From: Lactuca virosa
Lineage: Eukaryota > Streptophyta > Magnoliopsida > Asterales > Asteraceae
Assembly (NCBI GenBank): GCA_928212115.1
Contig: CAKMRJ010005634.1
Coordinates: 172,985,472-173,049,471, forward strand
DNA length: 64,000 nucleotides
Direction: 5' to 3'
A program made the position numbers and the translations under genes. Positions 46,948-58,600 of this stretch are shown here, piece by piece. The first letter of the stretch is position 1, and each line of letters begins with the position of its first letter. The notes beneath the pieces are model-generated. The model had not been told where the DNA came from. It ran no database searches and saw only the letters and a program-made list of their open reading frames with translations.

Positions 46948-47144
46948 CCGGCGACGCCTTTAGTGGCGACAGCTGGGTATTAGCGACGACATGAAACATT
47001 GGCGGCGATAGACTGATTATCAGCGACAAAGCATCTGTGGCGACCTTTTAGCGACGACACGTCGCCACAAATAGTATTAGCGGCGACACACGCTACTTTT
47101 AGCAGCAACGCAGGTTGCCGGTAATAGACTAATTTCTTGTAGTG
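46948..47144. repeat. CACTA-1 right sub-terminal and terminal repeats
   Basis: GGCGACGCCTTTAGTGGCGAC, TAGCGACGAC, TTAGCGGCGACAC units lead to the inverted terminus ATTTCTTGTAGTG (47132-47144). Confidence 0.88.
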
Positions 47145-47429
47145 ATATGTTCTCTCTTCCTCACACAATCTACAACGACCATCTACACCTTGTGGTGTGA
47201 AAAATGTCGCATTTGTCCTAAGTATATGTATGAAACCACCATAATCTTTGTTTCTTCAATATCTATGTGATTAAAGTCGTTTCTATTGTATATCAAAGTG
47301 TTGTTTCTAGTACCTTACACTATAAAAGTATATCACACGATTACTACCACATCCTCATTTTTATGACCTTCATATTCAGCTTGTGCTTATTCTTAATAAC
47401 ATTTAAAACCATTTAGAAGATACTTGCTT

Positions 47430-47535
47430 GAAAGGGTAATGAAATTTCAATTTTTTTGACATTTAGTCGCTTGATTTTTTTTTTTCGTGCTTATCAAGTC
47501 ATTATCCCGATACCCTTATGATTCTCAAGTCATTA
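47430..47535. repeat. Partial relative of the fold-back element at 27007
   Basis: Shares TCGTGCTT, AAGTCATTATCCC and TTTCAA...GACATTTAGTCGCTTGAT with the 27.0-kb element, but only one arm and a half survive. Confidence 0.45.
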
Positions 47536-47711
47536 TCCTAATACCGAAAAAGTGATTTCATTTGGATTTGGCAGACTGGGAAATACCTATCTATGCCCAC
47601 AAAGGGGTGTCTAGGCCTTTATTATGATCATTCATACATATTATTTGTTCACATTATAACTTGAACATAGAACTAAAACGGTGAAACAAATCAAAGGCTG
47701 TTCATGTAGAT

Positions 47712-49072
47712 TCAAAGACGAATTCCATTTAGGGATAACTTGTAAGGTGCTTTGATATACGCCAAATGAGTCGAGTTTCCAACCCTTGTTAATGTCTTCA
47801 AATCATATGCAATCCAGCACCTGGAATCAGCGGTGTGGTAGAAATACCCCATGCAATTGCAGTCCTTGGTGCATTTGCTCTCGCAGTCCCATTGATTCCA
47901 TACCCAATCTCCCGTTGTGTACTTGGTCATAAAATGGTCAACCCCATCAAGCTTGAAGTAGCCAAACTCACTTGCTTGACAAGATGTCACCTTGTTTGCC
48001 TCACAATCTTTGCTCCACCCACTTAGTCCAAATGGTGTTGGGCATGCCACACACTGGTTATCCTCACATAGCCCAAACTTACCACATCGTTCCGGCAATT
48101 GGCACTCACCTTCTATGGAGTTCCGGTCGAGAAACGTGTAGACTAGTTCCCAGGACACACCTTGCACGTTCGGATTATACGTGTAGAATTTAAGGTTTCC
48201 ATCTATCCCTAGTCGCAGATACGATAAGGTGTTGTTGTATCGTGAAAAGGCCATGTTGCGATTCCAACCGGAAAGTGGGTTTGTGATGTAATAATCAAAA
48301 GTCAAGTAATAGAGAAAACCCTCATCGGTATCTGGGACCGACGTCAGAGTTAAATTGATCAAACTACCATTGGTCACACTACCGACATCAACAGTGAACC
48401 ACTCCACAGACGTCCAATAAAGCATTGGGTAAGAAGAGTTGGCGCTCTTATAATACAAGGCTAACTGCTTAGGCTCCATCAGCAAGCTATATGGTCCATC
48501 AATGTTGTTCTCGGCGGAAGCCCGACTCACCAGCTTACTGGCACCACCAGCTCGGAGTGATTGACCCACCAAGAGAGTATCAGTTGGGGAATCGAAGCTT
48601 TGCCATATGAAAGTGCCAGTACCATCATGAAGAACCATGTTACCGGTGGGGATCACCTGAAAACCGACCACACTCTTGTTGGCGGTATTAGTTTGCCAGG
48701 CAATCCGGCCATCGGAATCTGCCAGGACAAGGTTTCCATCTGTACCGAAGGTGAGGGTGGCGTTCTCACCAACTGGGTTCCCCCGGTTAGCTTCCCAAAC
48801 CCAACGCATGAGCGACTCCGATCGGACAGTACCCATACGTAGAGCGAGAGTGAATGTGTTAGGGGTGGTGTTGTAGAAACAAAGCTGGAATGGGTTACTA
48901 AAAGGGGGGAGAGTACGATAATCTGCATCGTACTCGACGACATATTCTCCAAAATCACCTTCGTTTACATAACTGAAGGTGTCTGAAGAAGGCACAATAG
49001 CTTCAGAGATGGTGGAAAGTAGTTGAAAGCTGAGTAAAAGTAGAAGGGCAGTTGGGAATTGGGAGAAGTCAT
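47712..49072 (-). CDS. EP1-like glycoprotein (bulb-type lectin and PAN domain), start codon out of frame
   Basis: A single-exon secreted glycoprotein of the carrot EP1 / Arabidopsis curculin-like lectin family. Residue numbers count from the upstream TTG at 49097. A hydrophobic signal peptide (about 14-33, TALLLLLSFQLLSTISEA) is followed by a bulb-type lectin domain (about 95-185; GNLVLADSDGRIAWQ, FIWQSFDSPTDTLLVGQ). A Cys-rich EGF-like part (about 335-375) and a PAN/apple-type domain (about 384-452, CESKCTKDCNCMGYFYH) complete it. Several NXS/T sites suggest N-glycosylation; EP1-type proteins are apoplastic. The frame is open for about 460 codons, but the only nearby ATG (49070-49072) is +1 out of frame. 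The next in-frame Met is about residue 88. Compared with the paralogue it also has an 8-residue C-terminal extension after KAP. It may be a very young pseudogene, a sequence error, or use a non-AUG start. Confidence 0.85.
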
Positions 49073-49106
49073 TTTCGTTGTGTTTTGAGATCAGCAAGAA
49101 AGAGAC

Positions 49107-49116
49107 CTATATATAG
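49107..49116 (-). promoter_or_regulatory. Putative TATA box of the EP1-like gene
   Basis: CTATATATAG on the minus strand, about 35 bp upstream of the ATG at 49072. At the usual TATA-to-start spacing the 5' UTR would be only a few nucleotides, which is unusually short and adds doubt about the start codon. Confidence 0.5.
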
Positions 49117-49867
49117 ATTGGATAAAATCGAAGACGACCCTATTATCCAACATGTACTTTGTAGGATAAGATAAATTAAGATTTAAATCACTAAAATGAT
49201 AAAAACGATAGTAAGAGTATATCACATGCCCATCTTTTTTTGTAGTTATCACAAAATAACTATTAATACACTAAAGCAATCTCGACAACCGAAATAAACT
49301 TCATGAAAATCTTTACCTAACAAAACATTGTTTGAGATGCTCTGTGGGTGTCTTTAAATTCGGGAATTAATATTTTTGTTAAAGATAAGAGGATTAGAGA
49401 ACATTAATTAGAGCATAAAATGTGATGCTCGTTTTACTTCTAGAATTTGGAATTCCCTCATACAGAATTAGGCATAACACATATCAAGTTAAACATGCAT
49501 GACGTTTTATCCTCCTTTGCTGACGGTTAAAACGGAAGAACGAACCAAACCATAGAAAACATGGTGCGGTCATGTGTGACTTCATAGGTAGTTGAGATGA
49601 ATATTTTCTGCTTGTTGACTTTTTCTATCAATAAGAGATCACTTAACAATAGATTTTTTTTTCTTGGAAATTGCAAACGAATTAAACGGAATCCTACTCG
49701 TAATATTTCAGCGAACATCCCGGGTTCGAGCTCCTTTATGCTATAATATAACTTCCATTATATATCGAAGGAAATATACATAATAACCTCCATGTTGGTT
49801 AGTTGCAAAGAAAAAACATTTCATGGTTCCAAAAAGTTTGGGACAATTTTAAGATATCAATACAATA
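49117..49867. other. Upstream region of the EP1-like gene
   Basis: AT-rich and no ORF that I can assign. A GGGTTCGAGCTCC phrase at about 49711 resembles a tRNA T-arm but has no cloverleaf around it. Confidence 0.5.
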
Positions 49868-50660
49868 AACGCGAGCATTAGCGGCGACAAACATCGCCGC
49901 TAAAAGTCAGCTCTGTCGCCGCTAAAGGCTTTTGCGGCGACGCGTCGCTGCCAGTAGGTCGCCAATGTTGACTCACTGTATTTCTCCATATGTTACCGTT
50001 ATTGCTCTCCATCGCCGCAAATACACTGTCACTGCTAATGATCAATGTCGCCGCAATAGGCTCGTCGCCACTAATACATGCTCGTCGCCATTAATAGTAT
50101 TTTCCATTTTTTGATATTCAACATTAAAATTAGAAAAAACAGTATACCAAGTATAAAAACCGCTACGAAACTTTATTTTGTAGAAAAATAGTTCAAACAT
50201 TAACCACTTAATAATATATATGGCACCCAATCCAAAATACTAATCCAAACATCTAGTCCAAACTATTCATCTAAACATAGTGAAATATATCCAACATACT
50301 ATTGTGAAATATTAACCCAAACAAAACATTTCATAAATCTTAAAAAGTAGCTAGTCATCGTCATCACTTCCCTCATTTCCTTAGTTTTCATTTCATGGCG
50401 GCAACAATCGAAATCGGTCTTCTAGTACCACGCTACAGGCCGAGTCTTTTAGCATTGTTTGCAGTATTTCCAACTACAAAGAAAACAAAATCTTATACCA
50501 ACATATCATAATAGCATTCTACTTTACAAATTAAGGTCATGATGATTATTGTATCCTACTTTTTTCACTTTTCCATTATATAACATTATACTTTTTTTCA
50601 TTTTTCCATTACAGTATTCTATTATACTAAACTAACAATTACCAACATATCATGAAATAT
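49868..50660 (-). mobile_element. CACTA-3 remnant, left part
   Basis: GCGGCGACAAACATCGCCGCTAAAAG-type sub-terminal repeats (49875-50100), related to CACTA-1. Then 50340-50480, which on the minus strand matches the end of the CACTA-1 gene (GTAGTTGGAAATACTGCAAACAATG). The inverted tandem repeats at 50560-50660 also match. No CACTACAAG terminus is seen at about 49860, so the end is truncated. The element continues at 62448 beyond CACTA-2. Confidence 0.78.
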
Positions 50661-51727
50661 CACTACTAGAAAATTAGGTATCAATGACGGAATCAGCAAC
50701 GGAATATATTTGTAGCTAATCAGCGACGGGTCTGCTAGGGATCAACGATGGAAATTACGGTGCTCCTTAAACCCTAAATATGACTCGGTAGATATTGATA
50801 GATCCGTCGTTAATTTCTAGTTCCCTCCCATATTTTCGCTAATTTTAAGTTCCCTCTCAATATTTTGGTTCCCCCCAGGCCTCCCTCCTGAATTCTCCAC
50901 TATAACATGTTACCCTAATTTCAATCATCCATTCTCTTTCCCGAATTTCAACCCGTCACCCTTACCCCCAACATCTCTGATTTCCGCAGCCACCATACTT
51001 ACTACAAGAAAATGATGTGGTGGAGGCGACTTTGTGCAGGCGACGCGTGTCGTCTGTACATACCCATTTATGGCAACGAATTTTGTCTTTTGTCTAAACC
51101 CTAGAATGGAGAAATGGGTTTCAAAAATCCCGCACAGAAGAAGCAATAAGCCACAATACCTCCAAATTTTTCCTTCTTGTTCACTGAGTATAAATGGTAA
51201 TTCGATTGAAACCATTAAATGATTGCTTTTTCTCTGAATTTCGTGTCTGAACTAGAGGTAAGAGGAGTGTTTTTCTCTATTCCGTTTTCGTCTTTTTGAT
51301 TTCTCAGTTCTCACTTAGTCTTTAGGTATAAATGATAAATCGATTGAATGATTGTTGAAGCAGATGTGCAGAACCTTATCCATAACCAGTAAATCCGAGT
51401 TCGAAATTCCAACATTCTGAATTCTGAGACTTGAAGTAAATTCTTGTTAGTTTTTTAAAATTTTGGAATTATGATGTATGTGATTGGTGAAGTATGATGC
51501 TCTAGTGGATGACTTCATATGGACCTTGGTTAGTTACTTAATTGTAGTACAATTTATATTTATGTTCTATTGAGAAATTCATTAGGTTCTGCAACAACTG
51601 ATGCACTTCTTTTGTGTCATAATCTATATCTATTTTATGAATTTTTGCTTGTAGTGATGCTGAAACTATTTATTTTGTGTTATGTGCTCCATTTCATGCT
51701 ATCATACGAGTTTATGACCTCCCTCTT
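50661..51727. other. Left arm of CACTA-2
   Basis: The terminus is followed by non-coding, gene-like sequence (5' UTR style, about 50880-51700) that I cannot assign. A TTACTACAAGAAAAT phrase at 50999 resembles a CACTA end but lacks the CAC. Confidence 0.5.
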
Positions 51728-53452
51728 TGTAACATCATTAATTTAAGTTACCTTTTGGTAAAAATTTGTTAAGTTTTATTTATGTCGTAAGAGGCCCTTA
51801 TTTGGAAATTTTGACAAAAATGGTCCCACGTGAGACACGTTTAAGAGGCGTGTGCTGAGGTTGTACACCCAATGTACTCTGGGGTACGCCCCGCGTAATG
51901 CTGTTGGTCCTAAACCCTAAATTTTAGGGTTTTGCTCCTATATAAACCCCATTATAGCTCATGGAGTCCTCATTCTCGCATCCCCACTGACCTCTAGCCT
52001 CATTTTGGAAACCCTAACCTCTCATTGAGTGTTTGTGAGATCTAAGTGTGCATTTTGGTGTGTTTTTGCTTATTTTCAAAGAAAAGGTGTTTGGTGCTAG
52101 CTTGTGGTTCAAAAGAAGACTTAAAGATCCAGATTCTTAGCTTCATTTCCAGCTCATTTAAGGTATCAAGTTCATACCTTGGCTTCTTGTTATGCTTTAT
52201 GGGTTTAGGACTCGGTTTGTGCTTATTTAAGGGTTTTGATTGCTCCTTGTGAGTTTGAACCACTCCAGGAGCTAAGATTTCTAGATCTTGCCCTTTCTGA
52301 GTTTATAAGTTCATAAAATGGTATCTTGATCCTTACTTTTGGTCCATGCATGTTCTAGTTGGATTAATATGGGTATTAATGGATTAAGATGGTTGTTGGG
52401 TCCCATTAAGGCATGGAAATGCATAAAGGTGTGAACTTTATGCAATAAGAGCTTTATTTTAAGATTCTTTGAAGTTTGGGTACAAAGTGCTTAGGTAGTT
52501 AAGCCACAAAATAAGTTTTTGGAAAAAGTCAGTTTACGCTCCGCATAACTGATCGTATGCCCAGCGTACCGAGTTTTGATCGCGATCTGGATTCATCGAG
52601 TACGCCCAGCGTGCTGAGCGAATGCCCTGCGTATAGCGCTTTGCTGGGCTTCGGACTTGTTGTGTTTTTGGGTTCCTTGAACTTGGGTTTTATTTTGGGT
52701 CAAGCTTTTGGGTCTTGTAATGATTAGAAGTCCCTTTTAGAGTTTCAAACTTATCGGTGGGTCGTATTTTGGACTTGTCTTATTGGGCCTTTGTGGGCCC
52801 AATAGTTTGGGCTTTAGTGGGCCCATTAGTATTGGGACTTAGCTGGCCCAATAGGCTTGGGACATCCTTGGGCCTAGTTAGTGGGCCATTGTTGGGCTTA
52901 GTTGTGGGCTTAACACTAGATGCTAATTAGGGTTTTGACTTGTTTGTTTAGCTAGGTGTTAGCCGGTAGCAGCTGTTGCGTGTATTTTTCTGATTCAGCT
53001 AATCGAGGTGAGTTTTCTCACTTATCATGTAGAATGCTAGTTGACTTTGTGTTGCTTGCATGTTTGTACGTGTTAGCTTGGTGGGCGGAGACCACCATGC
53101 ACCTTGGGTGAAACCCAAGATGACCGAGCGGGGCTCGATAACGGGGCAGGGCTTAGCATTACCGAGCGGGGGCCGATGACGAGTAGGGCTCGATATATGT
53201 ATGGTATGTGGTATGTTAGGGAAACTCGCTAAGCTTTTTGCTTACGGTTTTCAGTTTATGTTTCAGGTACTTCTGGTTCGAAGGGCTCAGGCTGACTGCA
53301 TGACACGCACCCCTGACGTTTCCGCATATTGATGACATGATGTACTTGGATAATATGTTTACTCTGATTATTTGGATATTATGATATGGATGATGAATGG
53401 TTTTATTTCAATTAAAAATGAAATTTTTAGTCATTATTTTTGGGACGTTACA
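51728..53452 (+). repeat. 5' LTR of element D
   Basis: 1725 bp. TACGCCCCGCGTA dyad at 51885-51897, teloboxes AAACCCTAA and TTAGGGTTT at about 51912-51933, TATATAAA at 51939-51946. Further dyads at 52535-52547, 52556-52568, 52601-52613 and 52622-52634; a GGGCCCA-rich part at 52780-52920; and a GC-rich repeat at about 53118-53190. Confidence 0.95.
51939..51946 (+). promoter_or_regulatory. Putative TATA box of element D
   Basis: TATATAAA about 210 bp into the LTR, following an inverted telobox pair; same layout as element A. Conserved as TATATAAA in the 3' LTR (about 58966). Confidence 0.65.
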
Positions 53453-53455
53453 AGT

Positions 53456-53467
53456 TGGTATTAGAGC
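53456..53467 (+). other. Primer binding site of element D
   Basis: TGGTATTAGAGC three bases after the LTR. One T replaces the C of the standard initiator tRNA-Met site. Confidence 0.88.
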
Positions 53468-54369
53468 CTTGGTTTGAGGGATTTAGACATGCTCTCGGGT
53501 ATGTATGAGCTTAAACTGAGGGTTTCGTAAATTTCTCTAAAAAGAAAATGTTTTAATAAAATAAAACTTTTACAAGAGAAGGGTGTGGTGAATGCAATCG
53601 ACCGAGCTCAAGTAAGTTTCCCAAAATACCCATACATGCTTATGTGTTATGCTCTGATTATGTGAATTACATGCTAGATTAGGACTAGGGATCTGCTCAG
53701 GGTTGCATGATTATATGATAAGAGAGATGCCTTATGTGCCTGTTGTATGAGCTTTCAGAATTGCATGCTAGTATTAGTTATCTGATATGATGGCCTGGTA
53801 AGGTTCTGCTTCGATTGGATTTCTCAATGCTCGAATGCTGCTTGCTTTGTGCTTTTAGGGGTTTCCTTTTATTGCAACTAATTAACTAGCCGATAGGTTA
53901 GGTGGCATATCATTAGAAATTAGATAATTTCAGAAGGTTAGGTATTATCCTATTGCGCAGCTCTCTTGTTTGAGTCTAACCGTTGTAGTGAGAGGCCTTT
54001 CAATTGAATAGTTATCTAGTGATAGTGATATATGACTGTATTTGTACAATAATTAGATGGTGTTAGAGGGATTTCCTTGTGCAGCTGATAGCGGAGAGGG
54101 GTATCATGGCGACCTAGGAGAGCCTAGGAGTTGCTTTAAAACAGGGAGCGTTTTGCTTATTGAGTGGATATTTTTGTTTGAGAATTGACTTGGAGGATTT
54201 GGGGCAATTCTCGAGGAAAGTACGTATAGATGTTGAAGTTGGTATTGGGCCTATACTAGTGAAAGCAGAGGATACATACTCGATTCGAGGATAGTCACGA
54301 TAAGACTAAAAAGCTTGTTAAGGTTGTGAGTCCTGTATGTATTCTGATGGTTTCTTGGCTTATTTCAGT
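53468..54369 (+). other. Untranslated leader of element D
   Basis: No convincing ORF between the PBS and gag. Confidence 0.55.
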
Positions 54370-55557
54370 ATGATGACTACGAGACACGGTGTCGGTGAGG
54401 GTACGAGCTCATGTTTTGGAGCCGCCGATTTGGATGAGAGGACTCGCGAGTTCATCATGTCGGAGAATACCCTAGTGATTCTAGACTAGACTCCTATGAT
54501 CTTTGGCACGATCAAGGAGGGTATCATGGAGCTATTGGATGAACGACTGAGTGCTCATAGGGCCGAGGTGGCAGCCATGGTTGGTGCAAGGTCTTTGACC
54601 TTCCGGGAGTTCCGTGCTTGTGGGGCACCCGAGTTCTTTGGCGAGTGGGATCCAATTATCAGTCGGCGATGGATTGCTGATATTGAGAGCGCCCATATGA
54701 CTAGCTTCTGCCCAGAGGGGTTAAAGGTGAGGTTCGTTGCATGTCTATTGAGGAGGCGAGCCCATGATTGGTGGATTGGGGTTGGTGATGCTATGGGAGC
54801 ACTGACGGTAGAGGCGATGACATGAACCGAATTTGTGGCGTGGTTCAGTGCTGAGTTTGCTCCATCGATCGAGGTCCAAAAATTGGTGAGGGAGTTTCTG
54901 GACCTTTTCCAGACTACTGAGTCAGTGGAAGAGATTACGACTATATTCAGAGAGAGGTCCCTCCTGGTTCCGCAGTATGTGGCGGATGAGGAGATGAAGA
55001 AGACGAGGTATCATGATATGCTGACTAGTGATATCTGACAGTTTTTGAGTGTGTACAGGTGTAGACACTGGATGAGATGGTGATGAGGGCTAGGGAGAGG
55101 GAGATTGATCTGGAGACGGAGAGGAAGAGGAAACCGGACCAGGCTCAGGGTTCGTAGGGTGTGGGCAAGAAGCCCAAGAGAGTTGACACGAGATCTAGAG
55201 GCCAGCAGGGTCGGAGCCGTTGTGCGAGATACGATAAGGTGCACGACGGAGTGTGTCGAGCAGGTGGTTCGGGATGTTTCCGGTGTGGCAGGACCGGACA
55301 TGTCAGTACAGACTGTACCTCCACTACTACCACCACCACTCAGGGATCAAGGCTGATTTGCTTCCATTGCAATCAGCGGGGCCACAAGAAGGCCGACTGT
55401 CCGAGCTGGACAGCGATGGGTCCAGCTGCAGCGCCGTCCCTAGCGACATTGAGGATGACTAATGGCCGCTAGGGCTAGGAGGAGACTCCGGTTGTGAGGA
55501 CCAGGGCATTCCAGCTTTCAGTCGAGGAGGCACGAGCAACGCCCGATGTGGTCACGG
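54370..55557 (+). pseudogene. Element D gag (exon 1)
   Basis: Starts MMTTRHGVGEGTSS. Capsid region with FREFRACGAPEFFGEWDPI and AHDWWIGVGDAMGAL; zinc knuckles CFRCGRTGHVSTDC and CFHCNQRGHKKADC. Stops: TAG after ILD (about 54487), TGA after AMT (about 54822, Trp expected) and TGA after TSDI (about 55036). Between about 55036 and 55160 the frame changes. The last part (RTRAFQLSVEEARATPDVVTG) leads into the intron-like segment. Confidence 0.88.
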
Positions 55558-55623
55558 GTATGTATCTTCTCCTTATTCTTTTTATTCATGCTTGTGCTAT
55601 GCTTATGTTTGTTATTGTATCAG
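55558..55623 (+). other. Putative 66-nt intron between gag and protease of element D
   Basis: Starts GTATGTATCT after ACGG and ends TTGTATCAG before GATCG. T-rich, with CTTAT 18 nt from the end. Removal joins VVTG to SFCVN in the same phase (1) and at the same codon as in element A. Here the length is a multiple of 3 and it has no stop, so reading through inserts a hydrophobic stretch. Confidence 0.75.
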
Positions 55624-58600
55624 GATCGTTCTGTGTGAACGGTATTTCTTCCCTAGTTCTGTTTAATTTGGGGGCTACCCGATCTTTTGTGTCTCTTGCG
55701 CTTAGCAAGAAGTTTGTGGATGCTCCGGGGGAGCTTGAGTATCCACTTTTGGTAGAGATCGCCAACGACAGTCCCTTGCATGCTTCAAGGGTCCATCGGG
55801 GTTGTGATCTAGAGCTTTTCGGTGAGAGGTTTTCGATCGACTTGGTCCCTATTCCCTTGCAGGAGAGCAAGGTGATCATCGGTATGGATTCGCTGAGCCC
55901 TAATGGGGCGATGATAGACTGTGAGCACTAGTTGGTTCGAGTTCGATCCCCAAGTGAGTGAGAGTTGGTAGTACACGGGGAGGGTGATCACCGGATTTTG
56001 GCTCTCTGTTCTACATTGAGAGCCAAACGTTATCTCCATCAGGGATGTTCTAGGTTTGTGTCTTATGTATTGGACGCTCAGGATAAGAGCAAGGTGACGG
56101 TTGATGATGTGCCAGTTGTCCGGGAGTATCCTGATGTTTTTCCAGAGGATCTTCCCGGAAAACCTCCGGAGAGGCAGTTTGAGTTTCAGATCGATTTGGT
56201 TCCGGGTGCGGCTCCGATAGCCAAAGCACCTTACCGGTTAGCTCCACCAGAGATGCAAGACTTGTCTACACATCTGCAAGAGCTGCTAGACAAGGGTTTT
56301 ATTCGGCCGAGCAGTTCACCTTGGGGAGCGTCGATAATGTTTGTGAAGAAGAAGGATGGGTCACACCGGATGTACGTCGACTACCTGGAGTTGAATAAGT
56401 TAACGGTGAAGAACCGTTATCCACTCCCGAGGATTGATGATTTTTTTGACCAACTTCAGGGTGCATCTTGGTTTTCCAAGATCGATCTTCATTCGGGTTA
56501 CCATCAGATAAGAGTCAGGGATGAGGATATGTAGAAGACCACTTTTCGGACCACATGAACCGCGTGTGCAGCCCCATGTTGGATCGGTCTGTGATTGTAT
56601 TTATTGATGATATCCTGGTCTATTCTTAGAGCCAAGAGCAGCATGAGGAGCACCTAAGAGAGGTTCTGGAGACATTGAGGAGGGAGAAGCTTTTCGTGAA
56701 GTTCTCCAAGTGTCAGTTTTGGTTACGTAAGGTGCAGTTTTTGGTGCACCTCGTCAATCAGAATGGTATTCTGGTCGATACGGCCCAGATCGAGGCCGTG
56801 ATGAGGTGGGAGGTTCTGAGGTCACCATCTGAGATTCGGAGTTTCCTAGGATTGGAGGGTTATTTCGAATATTTATTCAAGATTTCTCCAAGATCACAGT
56901 TCCTTTGACCCGTTTGACAAAGAAGACAGCCGCGTTTCGTTGGGGGCCTAAGCAACAATCAACTTTTGAGACTCTGAGGCAGCGTTTGTCTGAGGCACCA
57001 ATTTTGGCTCTACCGGAGGGTGTCGAGGATTTCATGGTTTATTGTGATGCTTCGATCATAGGATTAGGTGCAGTTCTGATGCAGCGTGGTCACTTGATAA
57101 CTTATGGTTCGAGGCAGTTGAAGCCTCATGAGGCGAACTACCCGACGCACGATTTGGAACCGGGGGCTGTGATTTTCACCCTAAAGATTTGGCGGCATTA
57201 TTTGTATGGGGTTCGGTGTACCATCTATACCGATCACAAGAGTTTACAATATTTGATGGTTCAGCCGAATCTGAACATGAGGCAGCATTGGTGGCTGGAT
57301 GTAGTGAAGGATTGTGATTGTGAGATCTTTTATCACCCGAGGAAAGCCAATGTGGTGGCCGATCCGATCAAGGATTTATATTTGAGGATGACGGTGGTTA
57401 CACCGCTGTTGGAGCGGATTCGGGAGGCTCAGGTTGAGGCTATGAAAGAGGAGCACCAGAAGAGCGTGCACATTGTGGGTCAGGTGCTCTCTTTCGATTA
57501 TGATAGGCGGGGGTTGTTGACTCTTCCTCGCAGGGTCTGGGTTCCATATCTGGGTGGTGCGCGTCAGGTTCTGATGGAAGAGGTGCACAAGTCGATGTTC
57601 TCTATTCATCCTAGAGTGACAAAAATGTATCAAGACCTCCGACTTGATTATTTGTGGCCCTGCATAAGCGGGACGTGGCATGGTATGTGGAGCGGTGCTT
57701 GACTTGCAGGAAAGTTAAGGCCAAGCACCACCGGCCTCACGACAAGCTGGAGCCGTTAGGCTTCCCATTTGGAAATGGGAGGAGATTGCGATGGACTTCA
57801 TTACGAAGTTGCCGAGGACCGCGCGTGGAGTGGACTCTATTTGGGTCATCGTGGACCGACTGACCAAGAGTGTGCACTTCATACCCATTCATGAGAGTAT
57901 CTCTGTGGAGAAGTTGGCGGATACCTACATCCAGGAGGTGGTAGCACGTCATGGGGTGCCGGTTTTAGTGGTTTTTGATCGAGACGTTCGGTTTACTTCT
58001 AGGTTTTGGAAGTGATCTCACGAGGAGTAGGGTACACGTCTGTACTTCAGTACAACTTTTCATCCACATACTGATGGTCAGAGTGAGCAGACTATCCAGA
58101 CGTTGGAGGAAATGCTTCGGGCATGCGTCTTGGATTTTGGTGGTAGTTAGGATACGTATCTCCCTTTGGCGGAGTTTTCGTATAACAACAATTATCATTC
58201 TAGTATCGATCGATCTCCTTTCGAGATGATCTAAGGGACGAAATGTCGTACCCCGATTTGTTGGGGCGAGGTCGGTCATCATGTCATGGGGAGTACCGAG
58301 GTGGTACTTAAGACGACTAATTTGATTCAGTAGGTTCGCAGTAGACTTCAGACAGCATAGAGCACACAGAAGATTTATGTAGATAGACGCAGGTTATATT
58401 TGGAGTTCCAGGTCGGGGACATCGCGCTCTTGAGCTGTCGGATGAGCTCAGACTGATTGATAGTATTTTCCATGTCACTCAGCTGCAGAAATGTTTGGTT
58501 GATGATTCTGCATTGGTTCCATTGGAGGACATTGTGGTGGATGATCGCCTGAATTACATCGAGAGACCGATCGCGATTTTAGAGAGGAAGACTAAGGTTA

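Larger units (their letters stand above)
27804..47144 (+). mobile_element. CACTA transposon 1, containing elements C and E
   Basis: Left end CACTACAAGAAAT at 27804 and inverted right end ATTTCTTGTAGTG ending at 47144, flanked by the 3-bp target duplication ATA on both sides (27801-27803, 47145-47147). Sub-terminal copies of GTCGCCGCTAA-type motifs follow both ends. A TNP1-like gene remnant lies near the right end. Removing the nested retrotransposons leaves about 4.1 kb with no TnpD-type transposase domain, so it is non-autonomous. It sits between the EP1 pseudogene and the EP1 gene. Confidence 0.93.

Noticed and set aside
47712..49097. A receptor kinase (S-locus type) reading of the lectin gene
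   Set aside because: The protein ends after the PAN-type domain with no transmembrane or kinase part, which fits EP1-like secreted glycoproteins.
49700..49730. GGGTTCGAGCTCC as a tRNA gene or SINE B box (also GAGTTCAATCCC, minus, near 26865)
   Set aside because: No acceptor stem, anticodon arm or A box nearby; too short to support an RNA gene.
50999..51060. TTACTACAAGAAAATG with GGCGAC motifs as another CACTA end
   Set aside because: Lacks the CAC start, and no inverted partner was found; left as a phrase within CACTA-2.
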